Assembly: GCF_009455685.1 (NCBI RefSeq)
Contig: NZ_QPES01000001.1
Span: forward strand, 2,418,001-2,482,000
Direction of reading: 5' to 3'
Length of the DNA: 64,000 nt
DNA from: Paraburkholderia hayleyella
Lineage (GTDB): Bacteria > Pseudomonadota > Gammaproteobacteria > Burkholderiales > Burkholderiaceae
Shown: positions 28,852 through 37,807 of the stretch, piece by piece
How positions within the stretch are numbered: the first letter of the stretch is position 1
Layout: each line of letters starts with the position of its first letter
Program-made: the position numbers and the translations under genes
Notes under the pieces: model-generated
What the model saw: the letters and a program-made list of their open reading frames with translations, nothing else
Told to the model about the DNA's origin: nothing
Database searches by the model: none

Positions 28852-29012
28852 AACCAGAAGATGCCGTTGATCCCGCTCATGGTTTTGGTGCGCGGGGAGC
28901 ATTTTGCACCGATATGGCACATCTGACGCGCTCAACATGCTGGCCATGCCAAAATTCTTCGTCGCGGGCAGCGCGCTAGAATGCCGTTTTGCCGTTACAG
29001 GAGGCAAGCGCC

Positions 29013-29477
29013 ATGAGTACGCTCGAACAGCTCTATGCAGAGGCCGGCAAGCGCCGCGCCAGCAACCAGTTGCCCTATGCGGGGGCGCTCTCGCCGGCTG
29101 AGGCTTTCGAGCTCTTGCAGCTCGATCCCGAGGCGCGGCTGGTCGATGTGCGCACCCGCGCCGAACTGGACTGGGTGGGACGTCCGGTTGTTGGCGACGG
29201 GCAATATCTTCATCTCGAATGGATCCGCTACCCCGGTGGCGCACCCAATGAGGCATTCATCGGACAATTATGCGAGGCGCTCACGCCAGATACCCCGCTG
29301 CTGCTGCTGTGCCGCAGCGCGGCGCGCTCGAAGCTGGCGGCGGTGGCGGCCAGCCAGGCGGGATTCAGCCGGGCGTTTGATTTGCTCGAAGGGTTCGAAG
29401 GCGACAAGGATAGCCAGGGGCATCGCAAGACCGTTTCGGGATGGTGCTTTCGCGGCTTGCCCTGGATTGGCGCCTGA
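29013..29477 (+). CDS. Rhodanese-like domain protein
   Basis: 154 residues from ATG 29013, nine bases after AGGAGG (28999-29004). A single rhodanese domain has LVDVRTRAELDWVG and the active-site cysteine loop LLLCRSAARSKLAA. Sulfur transfer is the family reaction; the physiological acceptor is unknown. It is divergent from glnA and stands alone. Confidence 0.85.
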   Translation: MSTLEQLYAEAGKRRASNQLPYAGALSPAEAFELLQLDPEARLVDVRTRAELDWVGRPVVGDGQYLHLEWIRYPGGAPNEAFIGQLCEALTPDTPLLLLCRSAARSKLAAVAASQAGFSRAFDLLEGFEGDKDSQGHRKTVSGWCFRGLPWIGA

Positions 29478-29533
29478 AACAGGCAAGGCGCGACGGATCA
29501 GGCCAGCGCGCCAGAGCGCCTTGAGTTAGGGCT

Positions 29534-30337
29534 CTAGGGCTCGACAATATCGCCGCCTAGCAGATACACCCCCTCGCGCAGCTTGACGAACGCCGCTGCC
29601 ACGGCCTCCGGCTCGCCCTTGACGCCGAGGTCGATATGCCGCCGGGCGTAAATCCCGCCACGCTCTGCATCGCCCACGCTGGGCAGGCTGAAAACCCGCA
29701 CGCCAGCGAAATCGCGCTCGATTTGTTCCATCAGCGGCGTGAGCGTCGATTCGGGCAATTCGAACACCAGCAATGATTTCTCCGTGTGCGGCGTGGCGTG
29801 ATGCAGATGCGCGTAACGCGTATCCAGCACCCACTCGATCATCGGCCAGGCCATCACGGGAAACCCCGGCACGAAATGATGATCGGCCAGCGAAAAGCCA
29901 GGAATCCGGTTATAGCCGTTCGGAATAATCGACGCGCCACGCGGAAACGTGCCCATGTTGAGCCGGTGCAGGCTTTCAGGCGAAGCGAAATCGATGGGCG
30001 TGGCGGCATCTGCCGGATGCATGTCGACGATCCGCTGACGGATCAGCTCCGCCGCTTCCGGATGCAATTCAAGCGGCACACCCAGCGCCGCCGCCGCGCA
30101 TTGCCGCGTGTGATCGTCCGGCGTCGCGCCGATGCCGCCGGTTGAAAACACGATATCGCCCGAAGCCAGCGTGCGTTGCAGCGTCGCCGTGATACGGGCG
30201 GGATCGTCGCCGATATATTCCGCCCAGGCCAGCGACAGCCCTCTGGCCTGTAACAGTTCGATGATTTTCGGCAGATGCTTGTCACGGCGCCTGCCCGACA
30301 GGATTTCGTCGCCGATGATGATGGCCCCGACTGCCAT
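29534..30337 (-). CDS. Molybdopterin-binding (CinA/MoaB-like) domain protein
   Basis: 267 residues from ATG 30337 (frame open to 30415). The start MAVGAIIIGDEILSGRRRDKHLPKII and STGGIGATPDDHTRQCAAAALG are the MoCF_biosynth signatures shared by CinA N-domains. The nicotinamide deamidase domain of full-length CinA is absent, so this is the short YfaY-like form. Exact function is uncertain. It lies 22 bases after the EI24 gene and is probably cotranscribed with it. Confidence 0.82.
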   Translation of the reverse strand: MAVGAIIIGDEILSGRRRDKHLPKIIELLQARGLSLAWAEYIGDDPARITATLQRTLASGDIVFSTGGIGATPDDHTRQCAAAALGVPLELHPEAAELIRQRIVDMHPADAATPIDFASPESLHRLNMGTFPRGASIIPNGYNRIPGFSLADHHFVPGFPVMAWPMIEWVLDTRYAHLHHATPHTEKSLLVFELPESTLTPLMEQIERDFAGVRVFSLPSVGDAERGGIYARRHIDLGVKGEPEAVAAAFVKLREGVYLLGGDIVEP

Positions 30338-30359
30338 GGCTACCTCGCAAAATGCAAAT

Positions 30360-31199
30360 TCAGAAATGACGTTCCGGCAAACGCCTGAACTGGGGCTCCT
30401 GCCCCGCCTCAGCACGCATACGCGCTAATGCACTCAGACAGTAATCGCCAAACCAGAGCGCCGAGAACACGAGAATCAACGCATAAACCCACATCATCGC
30501 CACCGTGATGAACGGAAACAGCGCGATCAGCCAGATCGACGACACCCAGAGCAGCGACGGCAGCGTCCCCAACAGCCCGCTGACGATGCCGATCAGCAGC
30601 AACGGCCAGCGATAGCGCCGCACCAGCGCACGGCGCTCCTCCTGGCTGGCATGCAGGGCCAGCGCGTCATACGTCATCACGCGATAGGTCAGCCAGCCCC
30701 ACAACAGCGGTGGAATCACCGCGAAAAAGGGTGGCACGAGCCATAACGGCAGCGTGATCGCAAGCAGCACGGCACAGACCAGCGTGGTCCAGAGCGCATG
30801 GGCAAGACCGCCGTACCAGGTGCCCCCGTGCCGCATCTCGAGCCCGGCAAAACGGCGTACCGCCAGATAGCGGACCACGCCCGGCATCGACAGCGTGGCG
30901 ATCAGCAGTAGCACCGTGAGAACAATCAGCGGGATCGCCAGGATCATCACGAGAAACGGCGCGATCACCGAATGCAACGAGGCAAACCCAAACCAGTCGA
31001 GCAGGCCGTACAGATTGCCTGTCAACGCGCCGCCGTCGAGCCAGAAACGCACCGCGCCGGCAAGCCGCTGCCATGACAGCCAGAACACCCCACCCCACAG
31101 GATCGCGGCCACGACAAACGGCAAAAACGTGAGCCACAGCATGCGCGGATGAAATACAGCCAGAAGCGCACGCCCAAACGAGCGCAATAGATCGTTCAT
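30360..31199 (-). CDS. EI24-domain (CysZ-like) membrane protein
   Basis: 279 residues with several hydrophobic helices (MLWLTFLPFVVAAILWGGVFW, APFLVMILAIPLIVLTVLLLI, TTLVCAVLLAITLPLWLVPPF, WLIALFPFITVAMMWVYALIL). The conserved SMPGVVRYLAVRRF region and the overall size match EI24/CysZ proteins, some of which are sulfate channels. No cysteine-biosynthesis neighbours are present, so substrate is open. Upstream of the CinA-like gene in a likely operon. Confidence 0.8.
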   Translation of the reverse strand: MNDLLRSFGRALLAVFHPRMLWLTFLPFVVAAILWGGVFWLSWQRLAGAVRFWLDGGALTGNLYGLLDWFGFASLHSVIAPFLVMILAIPLIVLTVLLLIATLSMPGVVRYLAVRRFAGLEMRHGGTWYGGLAHALWTTLVCAVLLAITLPLWLVPPFFAVIPPLLWGWLTYRVMTYDALALHASQEERRALVRRYRWPLLLIGIVSGLLGTLPSLLWVSSIWLIALFPFITVAMMWVYALILVFSALWFGDYCLSALARMRAEAGQEPQFRRLPERHF

Positions 31200-31418
31200 G
31201 CGAGCGGAGAGCCGAAAAAAGAAGGGGGACAGAGACAGGGACAGAGGCGGGAACAGGACAAGCGGGCGGAAGAAACAGCAGAAAACGCGGCAAAAACCGT
31301 CAAGCGAACAGTCAAACGCACAGTCAAACGAACCGTCAAACGCAAGGATGCCGTCAGACAGTCATCATCAGGCGCGCCGCCCGGCAAGCCGGAGCGGCGC
31401 GTGAGAACCCCGGCGTGA
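31200..31418. repeat. Tandem 12-base repeats between EI24 gene and sterol desaturase gene
   Basis: Four imperfect copies of a 12-base unit (GTCAAACGMACM type) at about 31298-31345, preceded by a GGGACAGA-type purine tract. No gene. Confidence 0.7.
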
Positions 31419-32417
31419 TCAGACGGCAGACGCATCGTTGTCCACGCGGCGGCGCCTGAACGCCAGCCGCTCGCCGATGCGCTTGAACGCCAGCCCGTGC
31501 TGGGCCCAGAAGCCCTCGCCATAATGCCGGCCTTCGAGCTGATCGGAGATGCCGGTCGGTTCAAGCTCGCGGCTAAAGGATGCGCTGCGAAACAGCATGT
31601 CCCACCACGGGAACAGCACGCCAAAATTGCAACCGTATTTCAGGCCCTCATGGCCATAACCGATGGCATGGTGACGCCGGTGAAACGTCGGGCTGACCAG
31701 CAAGCGCTCGCCCAGCCAGCCGTAATACAGCCGGATATTGGCGTGCTGCACGCTTTGCGCGAGATTGGTGATGGCGGTCAGCACGACAAACTGCCCTGGT
31801 GAGACGCCAATCACGAGCGCAATCGCGGCAAAAAACGACGCTTGCAGCAAAGTGTCGAGTATGTGATTGCGGTCATCGGACCAGAGCGACATCTGGCGCT
31901 GGCTATGATGCACGGCGTGCAGCTCCCACCAGACGCCAATCCGGTGCTGCCAGCGGTGATACCAGTAACCGGCGAAATCCAGCACCAGCAGATACATCAC
32001 GAAGGTGACCAGCGGCTGGGTGGTCACACCGGGCCAGAGATTATCGAACTCGATGTTGGCGATGCCGTGCAGGCGCAGCCAGCCTTGCAGTTCGTCAAAC
32101 CAGGGCTGAAGCGCGAAGAAGAAAAACAGGTTCAGAATGCCGAGCTTGGCAATCCATGTGTAGATCACGTCCACCCGCACCGCTTTGCGGTTGTCCCACT
32201 GTTCAACCGGACGCAATGCTTCCAGCGGCCGCAGCAGCGCATACATCACCAGCACTTCGAGCACGCCGACCAGGACCCAGTACAGGCTGTCGTAAGTGTC
32301 TTCGTCGTAGACCATCAGGTCGAAGTGGAACAGCAACGGCTGCACCACTTCGATGTATAGCCACGTCTGCACCGTCGAAATAAAACCGTCTATCGAAGAA
32401 AAAATCAGGTGAAACAT
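31419..32417 (-). CDS. Fatty acid hydroxylase / sterol desaturase family protein
   Basis: 332 residues with about four to five membrane helices. The di-iron histidine boxes are visible: HRWQHRIGVWWELHAVHHS and HRRHHAIGY. The family hydroxylates or desaturates lipid chains at the membrane; the substrate here is unknown. A proline-rich or known partner gene is not present. It is followed upstream by a periplasmic beta-propeller gene with a 35-base gap, suggesting joint transcription. Confidence 0.85.
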   Translation of the reverse strand: MFHLIFSSIDGFISTVQTWLYIEVVQPLLFHFDLMVYDEDTYDSLYWVLVGVLEVLVMYALLRPLEALRPVEQWDNRKAVRVDVIYTWIAKLGILNLFFFFALQPWFDELQGWLRLHGIANIEFDNLWPGVTTQPLVTFVMYLLVLDFAGYWYHRWQHRIGVWWELHAVHHSQRQMSLWSDDRNHILDTLLQASFFAAIALVIGVSPGQFVVLTAITNLAQSVQHANIRLYYGWLGERLLVSPTFHRRHHAIGYGHEGLKYGCNFGVLFPWWDMLFRSASFSRELEPTGISDQLEGRHYGEGFWAQHGLAFKRIGERLAFRRRRVDNDASAV

Positions 32418-32452
32418 AATGCGTGCCGCCTCCGCTTCAGCATATCGGGCCG

Positions 32453-33466
32453 TCAGGCGCCATTCGGCGCAGTCACCGGCGCACGATCGAAAAAGTAAAT
32501 GCCGTGTGGCGAGCGCCCCACCGCAATGGTCTGAATCAGCTTGCGGGTAGTCAAATCAATAATGCCGACCCGTTTGGCAAAGCGGAACGTCACCCACAAA
32601 TAGCGTTTGTCGGCGGTCAGTTCCATATCGTCGGGGCCTGGCAGCAAGCCGGTGATATTGCCGACATTGGTCAGCGTGTCTTCGTCGATGATGCTGATGG
32701 TGCTGGCGACGCGATTACTGACGGCCACATGGCGGCCATCGGCCAGCGAGCGGAAATTGTGCGCGCCCTTGCCCGTGGGGATGGTTTTGATGATTTTCTG
32801 GTTACGCCAATCCACCACCGCGACGTAATCCGCCCCCGTCATGCCGACCAGCAGATACTTTTCGCCCGGCGTCATCCAGAGCCCGGCGGGCGCCTTGCCC
32901 AGCTTCATCTTCCATTTCACTTTTTGCGTGGGCAGATCCACTGCGGCGAGCTCGCCGGAAACCTGCAGCGTGACAAAAACCGTCTTGCTATCGCTCGTGA
33001 ATGCCAGATGGCTGGGCATCGTGGCCAGCGGCAGGCGTGCGGCGAGCGTCGGGTTATGGCCGTCGTAGTGATAAATATCGATACGGTCGAGGCGCAAGCC
33101 CGCGGTCACGAGCCATTTGCGATCGGGCGAGAAGCCCAGTTGATAAGGATCTTCGATGTTTTCGAGCCAGCGCTGCACTTTGCCCGTTTTAGGATCGACG
33201 AACATCAGGTTGTCCGACACCGAGTTAGCGACGATCAGCGACGTGTTGTCGGGCGTCACCATCAAGTGATGCGGCTCCTTGCCGGTGGGCACCGTGCCGA
33301 CGACTTCGCGCCTGGCCTGGTCGATCAGGCTGAGCGTGGCCTCACCGGAATTGAGCACAATCACGTTGTCCGCGTGAGCAAGCGGCGCCCCAAAACCCGC
33401 CGCGGCGCTCAATACCGCACTCGCCGCGAACGTGCGAGCAAAAGTTGAGAAAAAAGAAATACGCAT
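32453..33466 (-). CDS. Periplasmic YVTN-family beta-propeller protein
   Basis: 337 residues. An N-terminal signal peptide (ARTFAASAVLSAAAGFGAPLAHA) precedes repeated blades of the type IVLNSGEATLSLID, LIVANSVSDNLMFVDPKTG, HVAVSNRVASTISIIDEDTL and LWVTFRFAKRVGIIDLTTRK. YVTN propellers are surface or periplasmic proteins of varied or unknown role. It lies just upstream of the sterol desaturase gene on the same strand. Confidence 0.82.
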   Translation of the reverse strand: MRISFFSTFARTFAASAVLSAAAGFGAPLAHADNVIVLNSGEATLSLIDQARREVVGTVPTGKEPHHLMVTPDNTSLIVANSVSDNLMFVDPKTGKVQRWLENIEDPYQLGFSPDRKWLVTAGLRLDRIDIYHYDGHNPTLAARLPLATMPSHLAFTSDSKTVFVTLQVSGELAAVDLPTQKVKWKMKLGKAPAGLWMTPGEKYLLVGMTGADYVAVVDWRNQKIIKTIPTGKGAHNFRSLADGRHVAVSNRVASTISIIDEDTLTNVGNITGLLPGPDDMELTADKRYLWVTFRFAKRVGIIDLTTRKLIQTIAVGRSPHGIYFFDRAPVTAPNGA

Positions 33467-33594
33467 AAAAACCTATATCGGAAAACGATCGTTATTGTAG
33501 AACGTTTGCCTTGCTGGACGGTTGACGCCAGTCTGGTTTCGGCTTCACACGAACGGGCGGCCCAGCGCCAAAAGCGGCAAAACCCGGCGTGAGG

Positions 33595-36500
33595 TCAGCG
33601 TTGCATGGATTCCCACACTTTCTGCAAGCGCTTCACTGAAACCGGCATCGGCGTGCGCAGTTCCTGGGCAAACAGCGAAATCCGCAATTCCTCCAGCAAC
33701 CAGCGAAACTCCACCAGACGTGCATCCGGCACCCCACCGCGCAGTGCCAAGGCGCGCTGATAGTGCTGCCACAGCGGCTGGAACTCGGCCAACTGGCGCG
33801 CATCGCGCGCCGGATCGGCTTTCAGCTTGTCGATACGCAGCGCAATCCCCTTCAGATAACGCGGGAAATGCGTGAGTTGCAGATACGGCGTATCAATCAC
33901 GAAGCGCTTGCCGATCAGCGCATCCAGCTGGTTTTGCATGTCCGCGTGGGCGCTTGCGTAGGGTTTGGCCTGCATCAGCTTTTTACCCGCCGTCGCGTAT
34001 TCAGTGAGAATCTGCCCCGCCAGCCGGGCGATTTCCTGGGCCAGCAAGGTCAGACGGCTGCGTCCTTCGTCGCGGCGCTGGTGAAAGCTGGCGTCATCGT
34101 CAGGCAACGGCGTTTGTAGGCAGGCCCGGTCCAGCGCCGTATCGACCAGCTGCTCGCGCAGCGCCTCTTGCGTGCCGCGCGGCATGAACTGCAGCGCCAT
34201 CTCGCGCAATCCGGGCAAGTTCTTTTCCAGATAGCGGATCGGCTCTTTCAGTTGCAACGCGAACAGCCGCCGCAACCCTGCACGATGAATCCGGGCCGCT
34301 TCATCCGGCGAATCGAACACCTCGACATCGCAATGCGTGCCCCGGTCCACCAGCGCCGGATAGCCAAAGAGCGTTTGTCCGCCCCGGCGAATTTCGAGGA
34401 GCTCCGGCAACTTGCCGAAATTCCATGTCGTGAGATTTTCGTACAGCGCGGTGGAGGATGCCGCCGCTGCCGCCTGAGTTGCACCGGCGGCACCTGGCGC
34501 CGTGGCGAACGCTTTAGACGGGTGCCGCTTGCGCCCCGCCGCCTCCGCATCCGCCGCCTCCGGCACCCCCGCTGACGCCGAGCCCAGCGCGAGCGTGGCG
34601 CTGGCCAGCGCCACACCTGCCGCACCGCTCGCTATTTTCTGGAAATGCTGCTGCGCCTGGCCGCCCAGCTCAGCGCGCAATTGCGCCAGGTTGCGGCCCA
34701 TCGCCAGTTGCCGGCCATGCTCGTCTTGCACCTTGAAATTCATGAAAAGATGCGCAGGCAGCGTCTCCAGCTTGAAATCGGTCACTTTCAGCACGACCTG
34801 GGTTTGCTCGCGCACATCGGCGATCAAGGTCTCGATCAGGCCGCCCGCGCCAAAACGCGCGCCGCTCATCCGTTGTGCAAAGCCCGTTGCATAGTCGGGC
34901 AAGGGCACGCAATGGCGCCGCAGTTTTTGCGGCAGCGATTTCAGCAGCAATTGCGCCTTTTCCTTCAGCATGCCGGTCACGAGCCATTCGCAACGCCGCG
35001 TATTGACCTGGTTGAGCGCAAAGAGCGGCACCGCCAGCGTAACGCCATCGCGCGGCGTGCCGGGCTCGAAGTGATAGGTCAGCGCCATCTCGACGCCCGC
35101 CATCGTCATGCGCTTCGGAAAGAGATCGGTGGTCACGCCCGCGGCTTCATGCCGCATCAGATCGTCGCGCGACAGGTACAGCAACCGCGTTTGCCCCTCC
35201 GGCTGGCCGCTTTTGCCCGCTTCGTCCCGGTACCAGCGCTCGAACGACGCGCCGGTGTAAATCCCCGGCGCAATCGCCTGATCGTAGAAGGCAAAAATCA
35301 GCTCGTCATCCACCAGCACATCCTGGCGCCGCGATTTGTGCTCAAGCTGTTCGATGTCGGCCAGCAATTTGCGGTTATGGGCGAAAAACGGCAGTTTTGT
35401 CTCGAATTCGCCCTCCACGAGTGCGCCGCGGATGAACAGCTCGCGCGCCCGCGCGGGGTCCTGGCGGCCAAAACTCACGCGCCGCCGGTGATAAACCGGC
35501 AGGCCGTAAAGCACCGCCCGCTCATAAGCGCTGACCTGTGCGGCACGCTTTTCCCAGTGCGGTTCAGACAGCGATTTTTTCAGCAGATGCGCGCCGACGC
35601 GCTCGATCCATTCCGGCTCGATTTTGGCGAGGCCGCGCGCGTACAGTCGGCTGGTTTCGACCAGTTCCGCCGCCATCACCCAGCGCCCCGCTTTTTTCAC
35701 CAGCGTCGAGCCGGGCCAGAGATAAAACTTGATGCCGCGTGCACCCAGGTAATAGGGCTCGTCATCGGCTTTCAGGCCGATGTTGCCCAGCAGGCCTGTG
35801 AGCAAAGACAGATGAATCTGTTCGAAGGTCGCTTCGGCCTCGTTCAGCCGCCAGCCGTGCTCGCGCACCACGGTCAGCAATTGCGCGTGCACATCGCGCC
35901 ATTCGCGCAGGCGCAACTGGGACAGAAACTGCGCGCGGCATGCCTCACCCAGTTGCCGGTTCGATTTTTTGTGGGCGATGGCCTCTTCGAACCATGTCCA
36001 GATCTTCAGCCATGGCAAAAACTCCGAGCGCTCGTCGGCGAAACGGCGATGCGCCTGGTCTGCCTGCTCTTGGGCTTCGCTCGGCCGGTCGCGCGGATCT
36101 TGCACCGAGAGCGCGCTCGCAATGATCAGCACCTCGCGTAACGCGTGCTGCTCACGCGCCGCCAGAATCATCCGGCCCACCCGGGGATCGAGCGGCAAGC
36201 GCGCCAGCTCACGCCCAAGCGGCGTCAACGCATTGCTGTCATCGACCGCGCCCAGCTCGTTGAGCAACTGGTAGCCATCCGCGATGGCGCGGCCGGGGGG
36301 CGGCTCGATAAAGGGAAAGGTTTCGATTGCGCTCAAATGCAACGATTTCATCCGCAAAATCACCGCCGCCAGCGACGAGCGCATGATTTCCGGATCGGCG
36401 AAGCGCGCGCGCGCCTGAAAGTCGCTCTCTTCGTACAGGCGAATGCACACGCCATCCGCGACCCGGCCGCAGCGGCCCGCGCGCTGGTTCGCCGCCGCCT

Positions 36501-37785
36501 GGGCAATCGGCTCGACCTGCAACTGTTCGACCTTGTTGCGATACGAATAGCGCTTGACGCGCGCCAGCCCGGTATCCACCACATAGCGGATACCGGGCAC
36601 GGTCAGCGAGGTTTCAGCCACGTTGGTGGCCAGCACGATGCGGCGAGCGTTGGAGGCACGGAACACGCGCTCCTGCTCCGCCGCCGACAGACGCGCGAAC
36701 AGCGGCAGGATTTCGGTATGCGGCGGATGGTGCTTGCGCAAGGCTTCGGCCGCATCGCGGATTTCGCGCTCGCCGGGCAAGAACACCAGCACGTCGCCAG
36801 GCCCCACGCGGCAGAGTTCGTCGACAGCGTCGACGATCGCGTCCATCAGGTCGCGGTCCTTGCCTGAAGCGGCCCGCTGTGGCCGGGCCCGCTCGCGCGC
36901 GGCCGTGGCGCTGCCTTCCGCAGCTTTCACGGCGGGACTGTCTTCGACCACCGGGCGGTAGCGGATTTCCACGGGATACAGCCGTCCGCTCACCTCGATC
37001 ACCGGCGCGGGCGTGCCGCCCTGGCTGAAATGGCGGGCAAAGCGCTCGGCGTCGATCGTCGCCGACGTCACGATCAGCTTCAGATCAGGGCGTTTGGGCA
37101 AAATTTCGCGCAGATAGCCCAGCAGAAAATCGATGTTGAGACTGCGCTCATGAGCCTCGTCGATGATCAGCGTGTCATAGGCACGCAGCAGCGGATCGGT
37201 CTGGGTTTCGGCCAGCAGGATGCCATCCGTCATCAGCTTCACCGAAGCCCCCGGCGCCAGGTTATCGGTAAACCGCACCTTGTAGCCGACCACCTCGCCA
37301 AACGGCGTGCCCAGTTCTTCGGCGATACGCCGCCCGGTCGCTGACGCCGCGATCCGGCGCGGCTGGGTGTGGCCGATCAGGCCGGTGCCTCCGGCACCCA
37401 GCCCGCGTCCAAGCGCGAGGCAGATTTTCGGCAATTGCGTCGTTTTGCCTGAACCGGTTTCACCGCACACGATGACCACCTGATGCTGCGTGATCGCCCG
37501 GGCGATCTCATCGCGGCGGCCCGAGACGGGCAGCGCTTCAGGAAAGGTGACCGGTGGCACCGGGTTGGGCGTGACCTGACGCGCCGCCGCTCGCGCGCCG
37601 CGCGGCGCGCGGGTGTTGCTTGCGGGTGGCGTCTGGCGGGATTTGACGGGGGCCTGGGGAGAGGAAGCCGCAGAAGCGGCGACGGAAGCGGAAGGGGCAG
37701 ACGCGCGGCGGACGGGCTTGCGCTGTCGGGCCTCGGACGGCAAATCAGGGCGCGCCGGAGCGGGGCTTTTGGGTACATTCGACAT
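33595..37785 (-). CDS. hrpA: ATP-dependent RNA helicase HrpA
   Basis: 1396 residues from ATG 37785 (the frame is open to 37947, across the argA start region). A low-complexity Ala/Pro/Arg N-terminus (about 1-90) precedes the DEAH helicase core: Walker A GETGSGKTTQLPK, DEAHERSLNIDF, SAT and the QRAGRCGR motif. The long C-terminal DUF3418 region is typical of bacterial HrpA (about 1300 residues in E. coli). An Ala/Gly-rich low-complexity insertion occurs around residues 1060-1160. It is divergent from argA with only 22 bases between start codons. Confidence 0.95.
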   Translation of the reverse strand: MSNVPKSPAPARPDLPSEARQRKPVRRASAPSASVAASAASSPQAPVKSRQTPPASNTRAPRGARAAARQVTPNPVPPVTFPEALPVSGRRDEIARAITQHQVVIVCGETGSGKTTQLPKICLALGRGLGAGGTGLIGHTQPRRIAASATGRRIAEELGTPFGEVVGYKVRFTDNLAPGASVKLMTDGILLAETQTDPLLRAYDTLIIDEAHERSLNIDFLLGYLREILPKRPDLKLIVTSATIDAERFARHFSQGGTPAPVIEVSGRLYPVEIRYRPVVEDSPAVKAAEGSATAARERARPQRAASGKDRDLMDAIVDAVDELCRVGPGDVLVFLPGEREIRDAAEALRKHHPPHTEILPLFARLSAAEQERVFRASNARRIVLATNVAETSLTVPGIRYVVDTGLARVKRYSYRNKVEQLQVEPIAQAAANQRAGRCGRVADGVCIRLYEESDFQARARFADPEIMRSSLAAVILRMKSLHLSAIETFPFIEPPPGRAIADGYQLLNELGAVDDSNALTPLGRELARLPLDPRVGRMILAAREQHALREVLIIASALSVQDPRDRPSEAQEQADQAHRRFADERSEFLPWLKIWTWFEEAIAHKKSNRQLGEACRAQFLSQLRLREWRDVHAQLLTVVREHGWRLNEAEATFEQIHLSLLTGLLGNIGLKADDEPYYLGARGIKFYLWPGSTLVKKAGRWVMAAELVETSRLYARGLAKIEPEWIERVGAHLLKKSLSEPHWEKRAAQVSAYERAVLYGLPVYHRRRVSFGRQDPARARELFIRGALVEGEFETKLPFFAHNRKLLADIEQLEHKSRRQDVLVDDELIFAFYDQAIAPGIYTGASFERWYRDEAGKSGQPEGQTRLLYLSRDDLMRHEAAGVTTDLFPKRMTMAGVEMALTYHFEPGTPRDGVTLAVPLFALNQVNTRRCEWLVTGMLKEKAQLLLKSLPQKLRRHCVPLPDYATGFAQRMSGARFGAGGLIETLIADVREQTQVVLKVTDFKLETLPAHLFMNFKVQDEHGRQLAMGRNLAQLRAELGGQAQQHFQKIASGAAGVALASATLALGSASAGVPEAADAEAAGRKRHPSKAFATAPGAAGATQAAAAASSTALYENLTTWNFGKLPELLEIRRGGQTLFGYPALVDRGTHCDVEVFDSPDEAARIHRAGLRRLFALQLKEPIRYLEKNLPGLREMALQFMPRGTQEALREQLVDTALDRACLQTPLPDDDASFHQRRDEGRSRLTLLAQEIARLAGQILTEYATAGKKLMQAKPYASAHADMQNQLDALIGKRFVIDTPYLQLTHFPRYLKGIALRIDKLKADPARDARQLAEFQPLWQHYQRALALRGGVPDARLVEFRWLLEELRISLFAQELRTPMPVSVKRLQKVWESMQR

Positions 37786-37794
37786 GGGCCGCAT

Positions 37795-37800
37795 TATAAT
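37795..37800 (+). promoter_or_regulatory. Perfect -10 box directly before argA
   Basis: TATAAT lies seven bases upstream of the argA ATG at 37808. If used, transcription would begin at or beside the start codon. The matching -35 is weak (GGTACA region at 37772-37777). Confidence 0.5.
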
Positions 37801-37807
37801 CCGGGCC

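Noticed and set aside
34645..36141. Plus-strand 498-codon frame opposite hrpA
   Set aside because: Shadow frame; hrpA motifs on the minus strand are intact.
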